Assembly: GCF_006829085.1 (NCBI RefSeq)
Contig: NZ_BJTC01000004.1
Location: forward strand, 1-64,000
Source: Chryseobacterium sp. ON_d1
GTDB taxonomy: Bacteria; Bacteroidota; Bacteroidia; Flavobacteriales; Weeksellaceae
Direction: 5' to 3'
Length of the DNA: 64,000 bases
Part shown: piece by piece, positions 54,415 through 63,325 of the stretch
Layout of the letters: each line of letters opens with the position of its first letter
Position numbering within the stretch: position 1 is the stretch's first letter
Program-made: the position numbers and the translations under genes
Notes under the pieces: model-generated
Seen by the model: only the letters and a program-made list of their open reading frames with translations
The model's database searches: none
Told to the model about the DNA's origin: nothing

Positions 54415-55617
54415 ATGAAAAAGTTTTCTTTTCTACTTGTTTTCAGCCTGTTGCTTTTTACAGCATGCAAGAAAGACCATGTAGATGCTACGAATACTAA
54501 AACACTGCAGTCAAGTATCAACGATATGACTTCCAGTTTACCTACCATTAAGCAGATTAAGTTTAATGAGGCCCTTTATATCCTTAAAACATTTGGTGTA
54601 GAAGCCGATGGTGATATCAATGAGCTAAAGGCACTGGGAAAACTCATCAACGGAAAAAAAGTTCCTGAGATCATGGCACTTGCTGACGAGGTTGCACAGA
54701 AAAATGGAATAGAATGGGCCAGTACGGCTCCTCCATCACTGGGAGAAATGAATATCTTCGGGGATGATAAAGCTAAAGAGAGTGACCCTAACGATGTAAA
54801 AGCAGGAGCATTAAGCCTTGTGACAAGACCTACAGGAGATGATGGAACAGGAGCTCCTACAGCCATTCAGGTTGTTCCAAGACTTGTAGATGCTGCCGGA
54901 AACCCGGTATCATTCACAGGAGCCGGTCTCGAAGCTACATTGGAAGTTTTCAGTAATGGTGTAAGATTGGCAACAGCCAAAAACCTGATGCAGGATAATA
55001 ATTTCAAAGGATTCAACCTTAAGTTCTCCTCTATTCCTGCTGCAAAAGTAGTAGATAACAAAATAGACATCACTGTTTCTGTAAAAACCACTGCAAAGAC
55101 CTTCAAAATGTCAAAAATAGGTCTTGATGTAAATGCCGCAGCCCTAAAAGTTCCAGCCATCCCAAAAACAGACTCTACCGCTGTACCGGAACAACCAAGT
55201 GCTGTAATAGATCCAAACAATCCGGCAGCTGCTTCCGGAACTACTACGGACCCTTCTGCAGTTGCTCCAGCAACACCAGTCACTCCAAAGCAACCGACCA
55301 CAGACCCTAAAAATACAGTAAGTAAATTTTTGAATAGCGTAAGCTCTCAGAATTTAAAAGCAGCTTACGAAACATCCAGCAATCCAAGCTGGGGAAGCTA
55401 TGAATCGTTCTCAAATCCCACCTCAGGTTTCGGATCGGTAAAAAATGTAAGCGTAAAAAATATTACAACCAGTGGCGCTACGCCTAACAGCGCCAGTGTA
55501 AACGCAACTTATGATGTAACGGATAAAAGTGGTAAGACTACTTCTTTAAAAGTAACTTTCGGACTTAAAAATGTAAATGGAGACTGGAAAATTTCCAGCT
55601 ATAAAATCAATCAATAA
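54415..55617 (+). CDS. Lipoprotein with Pro/Thr-rich linker and C-terminal small domain
   Basis: A 400-aa lipoprotein (lipobox TAC, C18). After a helical N-terminal part (25-100) comes a beta-rich region (125-240), a Pro/Thr/Ala/Asp-rich linker (about 248-302), and a C-terminal domain of about 95 residues (VSKFLNSVSSQNLKAAYETSS to GDWKISSYKIN) with the pattern of NTF2/DUF4878-like folds. Surface or periplasmic. The next gene, apt, starts at the base after its stop codon, so they share a transcript without evident functional link. No specific function recognised. Confidence 0.6.
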   Translation: MKKFSFLLVFSLLLFTACKKDHVDATNTKTLQSSINDMTSSLPTIKQIKFNEALYILKTFGVEADGDINELKALGKLINGKKVPEIMALADEVAQKNGIEWASTAPPSLGEMNIFGDDKAKESDPNDVKAGALSLVTRPTGDDGTGAPTAIQVVPRLVDAAGNPVSFTGAGLEATLEVFSNGVRLATAKNLMQDNNFKGFNLKFSSIPAAKVVDNKIDITVSVKTTAKTFKMSKIGLDVNAAALKVPAIPKTDSTAVPEQPSAVIDPNNPAAASGTTTDPSAVAPATPVTPKQPTTDPKNTVSKFLNSVSSQNLKAAYETSSNPSWGSYESFSNPTSGFGSVKNVSVKNITTSGATPNSASVNATYDVTDKSGKTTSLKVTFGLKNVNGDWKISSYKINQ

Positions 55618-56154
55618 ATGGCTTCAGCAGAACTGATCAAGAAATTAGAGGAGACAATTGAAAATATTCCTGATTTTCCCATTCCGGGGATTCAATTCAA
55701 GGATATTTCTCCAATCTTTTTAAATCCGAAGCTTTACGAAGATGTAATCGCAGATCTTGCAGCCTTCAGTAAAGGGAAAATAGATGCAGTCTGCGGAATA
55801 GAGAGCCGGGGTTATCTTTTCGGAATTGCCATTGCAGTAGCATTGGAAGTTCCGTTTATCTTAATCAGAAAAGCAGGAAAACTACCCCCTCCCATTATTT
55901 CAGAGAAATACGATCTTGAATATGGAAGCGCTGTTATTGAAACCAGAGACGGGCAGATAAAGCCGGGACAAAGGGTTTTGATTCACGATGACCTTTTAGC
56001 GACCGGGGGAACAACTGAAGCAGCGGCAAAGCTTGTTGAGAAACAAGGAGCAACCGTTTCACAATTCAGCTTTCTGATCGGGTTAAAAGGATTGGGTGGT
56101 GATGAGAAATTGAAAAAATTTGGTGCTGAAGTCTACCATATTTTAGAATACTAG
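55618..56154 (+). CDS. apt: Adenine phosphoribosyltransferase
   Basis: A 178-aa enzyme making AMP from adenine and PRPP. Signatures are FKDISPIFLNP (27-37), CGIESRGYLFG (about 60-70) and the PRPP loop VLIHDDLLATGGTTEAA (about 120-136). Full length for the family. Abuts the lipoprotein gene and precedes a Crp/Fnr regulator gene by 30 bp, possibly one transcript. Confidence 0.95.
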   Translation: MASAELIKKLEETIENIPDFPIPGIQFKDISPIFLNPKLYEDVIADLAAFSKGKIDAVCGIESRGYLFGIAIAVALEVPFILIRKAGKLPPPIISEKYDLEYGSAVIETRDGQIKPGQRVLIHDDLLATGGTTEAAAKLVEKQGATVSQFSFLIGLKGLGGDEKLKKFGAEVYHILEY

Positions 56155-56184
56155 ATACTGCACAGTCAGCATTAAAGATCAGAA

Positions 56185-56748
56185 ATGGAAAATCTGAGAG
56201 CTCATTTCGAAGAAATAATTGAATTGACTGATGATGAATTTGCTTACATCCTTTCTCACTTCACTCCAAAAAAACTAAAAAAACACCAGTACCTCATTCA
56301 AAAAGATGATAATGTTCATCATACCTATTGGGTACGGAAAGGGTTATTGAAGGCGTCCTATACTGATGAAAAAGAAAAGGAACACATTATACAGTTTGCG
56401 ATGCAAAATTGGTGGATTACAGATTATCAGGCCTATTTTACCCATACAAAAGCCATATTTAATGTAGACTGCCTCGAAAATACAGAGCTTCTCTGTTTAT
56501 CTTATGAAAACCGGGAAAAACTGTGCAGGGAAATGCAAAAGGTAGAGCACTTTTTCAGAAAAAAAGCCAACAGTGGATTTGTTGCACTGCAAAAAAGAAT
56601 GCTTTCCCTTTTATCCGATAATATAAAAGAACGCTATGAAGTTCTTCTTGCCCAATATCCTGACCTTTTTCAAAGAGTTTCAAAAACCGTAATTGCATCT
56701 TATCTTGGCGTTTCAAGAGAATCCCTGAGCCGCCTGCATTCAAAATAG
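56185..56748 (+). CDS. Crp/Fnr-family transcriptional regulator
   Basis: 187 aa: a cyclic-nucleotide-binding-like beta-roll (about 10-120; LKKHQYLIQKDDNVHHTYWVRKGLLKASY) and a helix-turn-helix at the C-terminus (SKTVIASYLGVSRESLSRL). The arginine/serine phosphate-binding cassette for cAMP is not evident and there is no Fe-S cysteine set, so the effector is unknown. A palindrome flanked by direct repeats starts at its stop codon and precedes the next gene; it is a candidate binding site for this regulator. Confidence 0.88.
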   Translation: MENLRAHFEEIIELTDDEFAYILSHFTPKKLKKHQYLIQKDDNVHHTYWVRKGLLKASYTDEKEKEHIIQFAMQNWWITDYQAYFTHTKAIFNVDCLENTELLCLSYENREKLCREMQKVEHFFRKKANSGFVALQKRMLSLLSDNIKERYEVLLAQYPDLFQRVSKTVIASYLGVSRESLSRLHSK

Positions 56749-56782
56749 TGAGATTCGTCACAAAATATTTGTGAGATTCGTC
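56748..56782. promoter_or_regulatory. Candidate operator: palindrome between direct repeats
   Basis: GTGAGATTCGTC occurs at 56748-56759 and again at 56771-56782 (23-bp period, about two helical turns). TCACAAA and TTTGTGA (56758-56774, ATA spacer) form an inverted repeat in between. It lies between a Crp/Fnr gene and its downstream neighbour. Confidence 0.5.
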
Positions 56783-56845
56783 CTTTTACATTCCATCATA
56801 TACATCCATTTTTGTAGTAAAATTTCACTAAAAATAGATGTAGAT

Positions 56846-57889
56846 ATGTACACCCTGAAAAAAATGATTCTCCTATGTTTGTTTATAATAAACATCACGG
56901 CTTATACTCAGAAAACAAGCCGCAAAGTTCAGATGAGCCCCTTTGCGGAAAGCCAGCAGCAATGGACTGGTATTGCTATTTCAAAAAAAGATCGCGTTTT
57001 TGTTAATTTTCCGAGGTGGTCTCAGGAAACACCCGTTTCTGTAGCAGAAATTATTGATGGGAAAGCCATTCCTTTTCCTGATCTGCGCTGGAATAGCTGG
57101 ACTCAAAACACGGCAGGTAACAATCAGTTTATTTGTGTTCAAAGTATATATGCAGATCATACAAACTTACTTTGGGTGTTGGATACGGGTTACGAACTTT
57201 CCACCGATACAACGAAAGGTGCCCGTTTATACTGTTTTGATCTCAGTAATAATACTCTCACGCATGAATACTTTTTACCTGCAGAAAAAATAACAGAAAA
57301 AGCATATTTAAATGATTTCAGGATAGACCATAAAAATCATGCTGTTTACTTTACAGATTCTCAGGTAGGCGGCATTGTAATCTTAGACTTAAATACGAAT
57401 GAAGTAAGAAGGGTTCTTGCCCATCATTATTCTACCTTGACCGAAGTAGACCAAATTGTAATAGAAGGCTATGAAAGAAAGCATCCTGTACATTCAGACG
57501 GAATAGAGCTTGATGCCACAGGAAACTATTTATATTATTGTTCACTGATGGGTAAAAACGTTTACAGAATCCCTGTTGCGTCATTATTGGACAAAAAGAT
57601 TTCAGAAGCCATGCTGGAAACAAAAGTGGAGAAGTATGCACAGACCGGAGCCAATGATGGAATTATCTTCAATAAAAAAGGAGAACTTTTTCTCAGCAGT
57701 TTAGAAAAAAATGCCATCAGTAAAATAGATAAAAAGGGAATTTTTACCGAAGTAATACACAACGAAGATATCAAATGGCCTGATTCATTTGCTTTTGACA
57801 CCCATGGAAACCTCTATTTTACAACATCCCAAATACACTTACCGAAAGAAAAAAGAAGCACTTATAAAATATTTAAATTAAAGTTTTAA
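56846..57889 (+). CDS. Secreted Yellow/major-royal-jelly-like beta-propeller protein
   Basis: 347 aa from the ATG at 56846, which gives a proper signal peptide (MYTLKKMILLCLFIINITAY). The in-frame GTG at 56771 lies inside a putative operator. The sequence has the MRJP/Yellow pattern: GIAISKKDRVFVNFPRW, LLWVLDTGY, RLYCFDLSNNTL, YLNDFRIDHKNHAVYFTDS and HSDGIELDATGNYLYYCSLMGKNVYRI. Bacterial members are annotated as dopachrome-tautomerase-related or SMP-30-like; activity is untested. Likely periplasmic or extracellular. It may be controlled by the upstream Crp/Fnr protein. Confidence 0.82.
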   Translation: MYTLKKMILLCLFIINITAYTQKTSRKVQMSPFAESQQQWTGIAISKKDRVFVNFPRWSQETPVSVAEIIDGKAIPFPDLRWNSWTQNTAGNNQFICVQSIYADHTNLLWVLDTGYELSTDTTKGARLYCFDLSNNTLTHEYFLPAEKITEKAYLNDFRIDHKNHAVYFTDSQVGGIVILDLNTNEVRRVLAHHYSTLTEVDQIVIEGYERKHPVHSDGIELDATGNYLYYCSLMGKNVYRIPVASLLDKKISEAMLETKVEKYAQTGANDGIIFNKKGELFLSSLEKNAISKIDKKGIFTEVIHNEDIKWPDSFAFDTHGNLYFTTSQIHLPKEKRSTYKIFKLKF

Positions 57890-57974
57890 AAACAAAACCA
57901 GGAAATCTTTTGATATTTAAAGCCACAAAAAGCAATAATCATAATTTATATTTTGTAAATCATTCAGAAACAAT

Positions 57975-57982
57975 TAAATTTG
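57975..57982 (+). promoter_or_regulatory. -7 element TAAATTTG for the TPR-like/ribH unit
   Basis: Exact TAnnTTTG match 21 nt before the ATG at 58004. Confidence 0.6.
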
Positions 57983-58003
57983 CATTTCAATTTTTAAAAA
58001 CTT

Positions 58004-58711
58004 ATGGCAAAATTGGGAAAGAGTGCTCAGAACGAGCAAGAAGGTAAAGAAACAGTTGAGTTCTTTAAAGATCTTGACAGAGAAGCTTTAAACACCGAAA
58101 GATTTGTTGAAAAATATTCAAAACCTCTTGGTTTTATATTTGGGGCATTGCTTTTAGGAGTTTTAGGATTCTTTGCTTACAAGCAATTTGTAATTGCACC
58201 AAAAAACGCTGAAGCTGTGAAAAGTTTCCTTGCTGCTCAGAAAAATCTTGCAGAAGGTAAAGATAAAGATGCTTTGGGTGGAAAATCAGCAGCTAACCCT
58301 GGTTTTATAGGTACAGCTAATGAATATTCTTCTACCGATATCGGTAAACTTTCTGCTTACAATGCCGGTTTATTAAAATTCAAAGAAGGAAAGTTCCAGG
58401 AAGCTTATGATCTTTTGGATAAATTTTCTTCCAAAAATAAAACTTTAATGGCAATGAAGTACGGAGCTATGGCAGATGCAAAATCAGGCCTTAATAAAAA
58501 TGACGAGGCATTGTCTTTATTAGACCAGGCAGCATCAGCATCTGACGATCCTTATACAACTTATTACTTTACAAGAAAAGCAGGTATCGTTGCATTAGGA
58601 TTGAAGAAAAATGCAGAAGCCAAAAAATACTTCGCTACAATTGACGAGAAATATCAGGACTACGACAACGGAATGTCTGATTCTTATATTGAAATGACTA
58701 AATATTACTAA
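58004..58711 (+). CDS. TPR-like membrane-anchored protein (YfgM-like layout)
   Basis: 235 aa: a charged cytoplasmic N-terminus, one membrane helix (about 44-64, KPLGFIFGALLLGVLGFFAYK), then helical repeats (about 70-235) compatible with TPRs (LKFKEGKFQEAYDLLDKFSS, DEALSLLDQAASASDD, KNAEAKKYFATID). The layout is like YfgM, which assists periplasmic folding. 3 bp before ribH, so translationally close. The link to riboflavin synthesis is positional only. Confidence 0.78.
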   Translation: MAKLGKSAQNEQEGKETVEFFKDLDREALNTERFVEKYSKPLGFIFGALLLGVLGFFAYKQFVIAPKNAEAVKSFLAAQKNLAEGKDKDALGGKSAANPGFIGTANEYSSTDIGKLSAYNAGLLKFKEGKFQEAYDLLDKFSSKNKTLMAMKYGAMADAKSGLNKNDEALSLLDQAASASDDPYTTYYFTRKAGIVALGLKKNAEAKKYFATIDEKYQDYDNGMSDSYIEMTKYY

Positions 58712-58714
58712 AAA

Positions 58715-59233
58715 ATGGCAACAGTTAATCTTTCCGATTACAAGCCACTTCATATAACGAATGCCGAAGATTTTTCTATCGGCATTGTTTTTTCTGAGTG
58801 GAATGATTTTGTAACGTACAACCTTCGTGATGCAGCTTTGGAAATCCTTGAAAAAGAAGGTGTAAAATCTGAAAACATTAAGCTTTTCCCGGTTCCGGGA
58901 GCTTTTGAATTAAGCTATGCAAGCATGCAGCTGTGCAAAGAGAGAAAATATGATGCGGTAATCTCTATCGGATGCGTAATCCGTGGGGAGACTCCACATT
59001 TTGATTATGTATGCTCTGCAGTAGCACAGGGTATCAAAGACTGCAATATCATGACAGATACGCCTACTATTTTCTGTGTATTGACAGATGATACAAAGGA
59101 ACAATCTATCGCTAGAAGCGGTGGTGATCTTGGGAACAAAGGTGTGGAAGCCGCTGTAACAGCTCTCAGAATGATCGATTTTAAAAAGAAATTATCCGAT
59201 AAAAAAGGGAATATCGGCTTTGGACACTCTTAA
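58715..59233 (+). CDS. ribH: 6,7-dimethyl-8-ribityllumazine synthase
   Basis: A 172-aa enzyme of the penultimate riboflavin step; it forms icosahedral or decameric shells. Motifs are VFSEWNDFV (26-34), PVPGAFELSYA (about 58-68) and IGCVIRGETPHFDYVC (about 90-105), with the catalytic-type His. The other rib genes are not in the window. Followed by a strong terminator. Confidence 0.95.
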   Translation: MATVNLSDYKPLHITNAEDFSIGIVFSEWNDFVTYNLRDAALEILEKEGVKSENIKLFPVPGAFELSYASMQLCKERKYDAVISIGCVIRGETPHFDYVCSAVAQGIKDCNIMTDTPTIFCVLTDDTKEQSIARSGGDLGNKGVEAAVTALRMIDFKKKLSDKKGNIGFGHS

Positions 59234-59261
59234 ACCAGATTCGCCTTAACAAAATATAATG

Positions 59262-59288
59262 AGGACTATTTTTTAATAGTCCTTTTTT
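59262..59288 (+). terminator. Terminator of ribH
   Basis: AGGACTATT (59262-59270) pairs with AATAGTCCT (59275-59283), then T5. Confidence 0.9.
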
Positions 59289-59367
59289 ATTGGTATATTT
59301 CTAAAATAAATCTTTTTAGCAGAGAGCATGTTTTTGTTTTTTTATATCAAAAGTTCTGTACAAAAAC

Positions 59368-59375
59368 TATCTTTG
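59368..59375 (+). promoter_or_regulatory. -7 element TATCTTTG for the LTA-synthase-like gene
   Basis: Exact TAnnTTTG match 26 nt before the ATG at 59402. Confidence 0.5.
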
Positions 59376-59401
59376 TGTAAACTAATAAAGACAGTACATA
59401 C

Positions 59402-61480
59402 ATGTTTTTAAGAAAAATAAAACCGTTCCTATATTTAGGAGTTTTTTATCTTATTATTTCGTTGATAATAAGAACAATATTCTTTTTCCATCCTATTACT
59501 ACAGCCAGTTTTGGATTTTTTGAAGTCATAAAGGTCCTGCTCATAGGCCTGGTGAATGATGTTTTTGTTTTCATATTGGCCAGTTCTCTTCTCGCCCTTT
59601 ATTTCCTCTTCTTATCCAATTCAAAATATAGAAAACCTTACGGTTACATTATTCTGGGAGCACTGGTTCTGTTCTTTCTTTATATTTGGCTTGTACCAAA
59701 CAATATTTTTAAGCAGTATGGTGGCTCTGTCATGGAAATTGCCCTTGTCTTTGTAGGAATAAAGACTCTTTTCTTCGGATTAATGCTGTTCCTGCCTACA
59801 CAAAGAATAAAAATCCGGAACACATTATATTTCACCACATTATTTTTATATGTTCTCCTGATTATCTTTAACGGAGTAAGTGAATACTTCTTTTATAATG
59901 AATTCGGGGTACGCTATAATTTTATTGCAGTAGATTATCTTATCTATACAAATGAAGTGATCGGAAATATCATGGAAAGTTATCCGGTTATTCCATTATT
60001 TTCCGGGATCATGATTGTCACTCTTACGATCACATGGTTCATTTATAAAAAAACAAAAAACGAACTGCTGGAACTTCCTGATTTTAAACAAAAAATGGTA
60101 CTTCTGGGCTGTTTTATAGTGCTTTGCGCTCTCAGTTCACTGGCTATACCTTCTTTGATGCAGATCAGGTCAGACAATGTTTTTGCTGACGAAATTGAAG
60201 CGAACGGAATTCCAAAATTTTATTGGGCCTTTACGCATAATGAACTGGATTATTTCCAGTTTTATCCGCAGATTAACCAGCAGCAGGCTGAAAAAAATTT
60301 CCTGAGCCAGTATCCACAGCATACATTATCAAGAGCAGTTACCGCCGAGCAGCCGGAAATGAAAAAGAATGTAGTATTGATCTCTATTGAAAGCCTTTCT
60401 GCAGATTTCATGGAACATTACGGCAATACACAGAAGATCACTCCTTTCCTGGACAGTCTTGCAGACAGATCACTGATGTTTACAAACTTGTATGCCACCG
60501 GTAACAGAACGGTACGCGGGCTGGAAGCATTAACCTTGTGTATTCCGCCTACTGCGGGAGAAAGTATCATCAAAAGAGATGACAATAAAAATAAATTCAC
60601 AACCGGGAGTGTCTTTAAATCCAAAGGATACGATGTTAAGTTTTTATATGGAGGCTATAGCTATTTCGATAATATGCAGGATTTCTTCCAGGGAAACGGG
60701 TATGATATCGTAGACAGAAACAACTTTAAACCGGAAGAGATCACGTTTGCCAATGTTTGGGGTGTTGCTGATGAAGATATGGCCAAAAAAGCGATCCAGG
60801 TAATGAATGCTGAAGCTAAATCAGGGAAACCGTTTTTCAATCACTGGATGACAGTCTCCAATCACAGACCGTTTACATATCCTGATGGAAGAATCGATAT
60901 TCCGGGAACAGCAAAATCACGTGAAGGAGGGGTAAAATATACCGATTATTCTCTTAAACTGTTCTTTGATATGGCTAAAAAACAGGACTGGTATAAAAAT
61001 ACAGTCTTTGTCATTATTGCTGACCATTGTGCTTCAAGTGCCGGAAAAACAGAGCTGCCGATGGACAAATACAGAATTCCCGCAATGATCTTTTCTGAAG
61101 GATTTATTGAGCCTCAGAAGTTTAATGCCCTGATGTCTCAGATAGATCTGATGCCTACCCTTTTCGGATTACTGAATTTCAGTTATCAGTCTAAGTTTTT
61201 AGGACAGGATGTCTTCAGACAGGAATTCCAGCCTAAAGCCTATGTGGCTACTTATCAGGATCTGGGGCTTATAAAAGACGGACGCCTCACCATTATCTCT
61301 CCGGTGAAAAAAGTAAAACAGTATTCATTGGAACTGGAAAAAAGCGACCTTGCCCCGGAATTTAAGCTGTATTACGACGAAAATTTATTAAAAAAGCAGG
61401 ATCAGAAACTGGTAGATGATGCTGTATCAGCCTATCAGTCTACTTCCTACTGGCTAAAAACGAAACAACTTAACAGATAA
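59402..61480 (+). CDS. LTA-synthase-like phosphoglycerol transferase/sulfatase-fold protein
   Basis: 692 aa: five membrane helices in the first 240 residues, then an alkaline-phosphatase-fold catalytic domain (about 310-640). E330 in LISIESLSADF and T370 in GNRTVRGLEA are metal/nucleophile positions; NHWMTVSNHRPF and IIADHCASSAG supply further ligands. The fold matches LtaS/MdoB enzymes, which transfer phosphoglycerol from phosphatidylglycerol to glycans or lipids. Gram-negative bacteria lack classical lipoteichoic acid, so the acceptor here is unknown. Own promoter; 66 bp before the next gene. Confidence 0.88.
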   Translation: MFLRKIKPFLYLGVFYLIISLIIRTIFFFHPITTASFGFFEVIKVLLIGLVNDVFVFILASSLLALYFLFLSNSKYRKPYGYIILGALVLFFLYIWLVPNNIFKQYGGSVMEIALVFVGIKTLFFGLMLFLPTQRIKIRNTLYFTTLFLYVLLIIFNGVSEYFFYNEFGVRYNFIAVDYLIYTNEVIGNIMESYPVIPLFSGIMIVTLTITWFIYKKTKNELLELPDFKQKMVLLGCFIVLCALSSLAIPSLMQIRSDNVFADEIEANGIPKFYWAFTHNELDYFQFYPQINQQQAEKNFLSQYPQHTLSRAVTAEQPEMKKNVVLISIESLSADFMEHYGNTQKITPFLDSLADRSLMFTNLYATGNRTVRGLEALTLCIPPTAGESIIKRDDNKNKFTTGSVFKSKGYDVKFLYGGYSYFDNMQDFFQGNGYDIVDRNNFKPEEITFANVWGVADEDMAKKAIQVMNAEAKSGKPFFNHWMTVSNHRPFTYPDGRIDIPGTAKSREGGVKYTDYSLKLFFDMAKKQDWYKNTVFVIIADHCASSAGKTELPMDKYRIPAMIFSEGFIEPQKFNALMSQIDLMPTLFGLLNFSYQSKFLGQDVFRQEFQPKAYVATYQDLGLIKDGRLTIISPVKKVKQYSLELEKSDLAPEFKLYYDENLLKKQDQKLVDDAVSAYQSTSYWLKTKQLNR

Positions 61481-61546
61481 ATATCTAGATATTTTTCGCA
61501 TATAGTTTGGCTTAAAATATTTAAATTAACCGATAAATTTATTAGT

Positions 61547-62410
61547 ATGAAATGGACAGACGACAGAGGCGGAAACGTTGATGACCGCCGTGGTTCAGGA
61601 GGTGGAAGTGGCGGTATGATCGTAGGAGGCGGACTCGGAACCTTAATTATAGCCGCCATCGTATTCTTTTTGGGTGGTGACCCATCCGGTATTTTGAATT
61701 CCGGCAGTATACAGTCTTCAGGAAATTCCGGAGAGCAAAGAGAACTCACTGCCGGTGAAAAGCAGGTTGGAGAAATGGTCGACATGATGGCCAAATGGAA
61801 TATCCTTACCTGGGATCAAATCTTCAAGGAAAATGGAATGACATACAGTGCTCCTCAGGTAGTTCTTTTCGAAAATACAACTTCTTCAGCATGTGGTACA
61901 GCGCAGTCTGCCATGGGGCCATTTTATTGTCCGGCTGATCAGAAAGTTTATATGGATATGAGCTTCTTCAATGAACTTCAGCAAAAGTTTGGCGCCAAAG
62001 TAACCGAATTTACAGTAGCTTACGTTCTGGCTCATGAAGTAGGCCATCATGTTCAGACACTTCTGGGAACTACCCAAAAAGTAGATGCATTAAGAAGAAG
62101 TGGAAGATATTCTGAAGAACAAATGAACAGAGTTTCTGTTGCTACAGAATTGCAGGCAGATTTTTATGCCGGCGTCTGGGCAAAAAGAACCAATGACAGC
62201 AAACATATCCTGGAACCTGGAGATATTGAGTCCGCCATAGATGCTGCTGAAGCTGTTGGAGATGACAACATTCAGAGAAGAGCACAGGGCTATGTAAACC
62301 AGGAAAGCTTTACCCACGGATCCTCTGCGCAACGTAAAGAATGGTTTATGAAAGGGTACAACACCGGAGATATCAGACAGGGTGATACTTTCAACCAACT
62401 GTTGAAATAG
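61547..62410 (+). CDS. Neutral zinc metallopeptidase, YpfJ family
   Basis: 287 aa: a Gly/Asp/Arg-rich N-terminus (MKWTDDRGGNVDDRRGSGGG), one membrane helix (about 24-43), then the zincin domain with H163EVGH167 in YVLAHEVGHHVQTLLG and the downstream ELQADFYAGVWA segment that supplies the third ligand. This is the YpfJ/KPN_02809 (UPF0757-like) neutral zinc peptidase group. Cys pair C116/C128 may form a disulfide. Substrate unknown. Length and N-terminus are typical. Confidence 0.9.
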   Translation: MKWTDDRGGNVDDRRGSGGGSGGMIVGGGLGTLIIAAIVFFLGGDPSGILNSGSIQSSGNSGEQRELTAGEKQVGEMVDMMAKWNILTWDQIFKENGMTYSAPQVVLFENTTSSACGTAQSAMGPFYCPADQKVYMDMSFFNELQQKFGAKVTEFTVAYVLAHEVGHHVQTLLGTTQKVDALRRSGRYSEEQMNRVSVATELQADFYAGVWAKRTNDSKHILEPGDIESAIDAAEAVGDDNIQRRAQGYVNQESFTHGSSAQRKEWFMKGYNTGDIRQGDTFNQLLK

Positions 62411-62439
62411 TTTCACCATAGCTATTATCATATAAAATA

Positions 62440-62471
62440 AAATGCGGCCTTAGATGAAGACCGCATTTTTC
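62440..62471. terminator. Bidirectional terminator between convergent genes
   Basis: AAATGCGG (62440-62447) pairs with CCGCATTT (62461-62468), with an inner CTT/AAG. It is followed by TT on the plus strand, and by TTATTTTA on the minus strand. Confidence 0.85.
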
Positions 62472-62473
62472 AT

Positions 62474-63313
62474 TTATTGCAATTCGATTGGATTAGAATT
62501 TTTCTTAGCTTCTTCTTTTATCCGCTCCTCCATTCTCTTTCTCATATCAGCAGGATTCTGATTTCCTCCCCCGCCAGGGCCTCCAATTCTCATGGGTGCA
62601 GCTACACCACCACCCTGATTCATAAATGACATTGGATCTGTTTTAAACTTTTGCTGCTGTTTTACAAAATCAGCTCTTTTTACTTTTAAAGTATTTCCAA
62701 ACTGATTCAAAGTCGGAAACTCCGCGATTTTGTAATTTTTCATGAGATCAAAAGAATAATCTCCTTTATCATCTTCTATTTTTACAATCAGTCCCGGAAG
62801 TCCACCAAATTTATATGGACCGTCCTGATAAGGAAGATCCGTGGTAAACCAGGCAGTCCATTTTCTTCCTCCAAAATCAGTTTCCGCTTTCTGAACTTTA
62901 TATTCGCCTATTTTTCTAGTTTCTGATTCAATTTTCCAGTTCAGCGGTCTGTCTTCTTCATACGAATAGATGTCACGGCCAATCCTGTCTTTGAAGTAAG
63001 TCTTTTGACTGGTCTTATCCTTTTCTACAGAATAGTTGATATTGGATCTCAAACTTTCCATCTGGTCCCTGTTGATACTTCCTCTTCCGCCTCCGCCTTG
63101 AAATGCCTTTTGCATAATAGAATCTCTTTTGATTCTGTTTTCAGAATAAAACAAAGATTTTTCCGGAGAAATATCCAGATAAGCATTTTCAGTCTTGATA
63201 TCTGTTTTATTTTCCACATCAGGTTTCATAGTCACCTGATACACAAATCTGTTTGTCTGTGCAGAAACATTCTGTATGAAGAGTGCCAATGCGATAATAC
63301 CTAATTTTTTCAT
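62474..63313 (-). CDS. GLPGLI family protein
   Basis: 279 aa with signal peptide (about 1-18). Family core: EEDRPLNWKIE, TDFGGRKWTAWFTTDLPYQ and GPYKFGGLPGLIVKIEDDKGDYSF. The C-terminal part has a Gly-rich stretch (AAPMRIGGPGGGGNQNP), a charged helix with ERIKEEAKKN, and the ending NSNPIELQ. It lies 12 bp after the GLPGLI gene at 63326 and is probably its tandem duplicate. Function unknown; probably periplasmic or surface-exposed. Confidence 0.88.
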   Translation of the reverse strand: MKKLGIIALALFIQNVSAQTNRFVYQVTMKPDVENKTDIKTENAYLDISPEKSLFYSENRIKRDSIMQKAFQGGGGRGSINRDQMESLRSNINYSVEKDKTSQKTYFKDRIGRDIYSYEEDRPLNWKIESETRKIGEYKVQKAETDFGGRKWTAWFTTDLPYQDGPYKFGGLPGLIVKIEDDKGDYSFDLMKNYKIAEFPTLNQFGNTLKVKRADFVKQQQKFKTDPMSFMNQGGGVAAPMRIGGPGGGGNQNPADMRKRMEERIKEEAKKNSNPIELQ

Positions 63314-63325
63314 TTATATTTTTAT

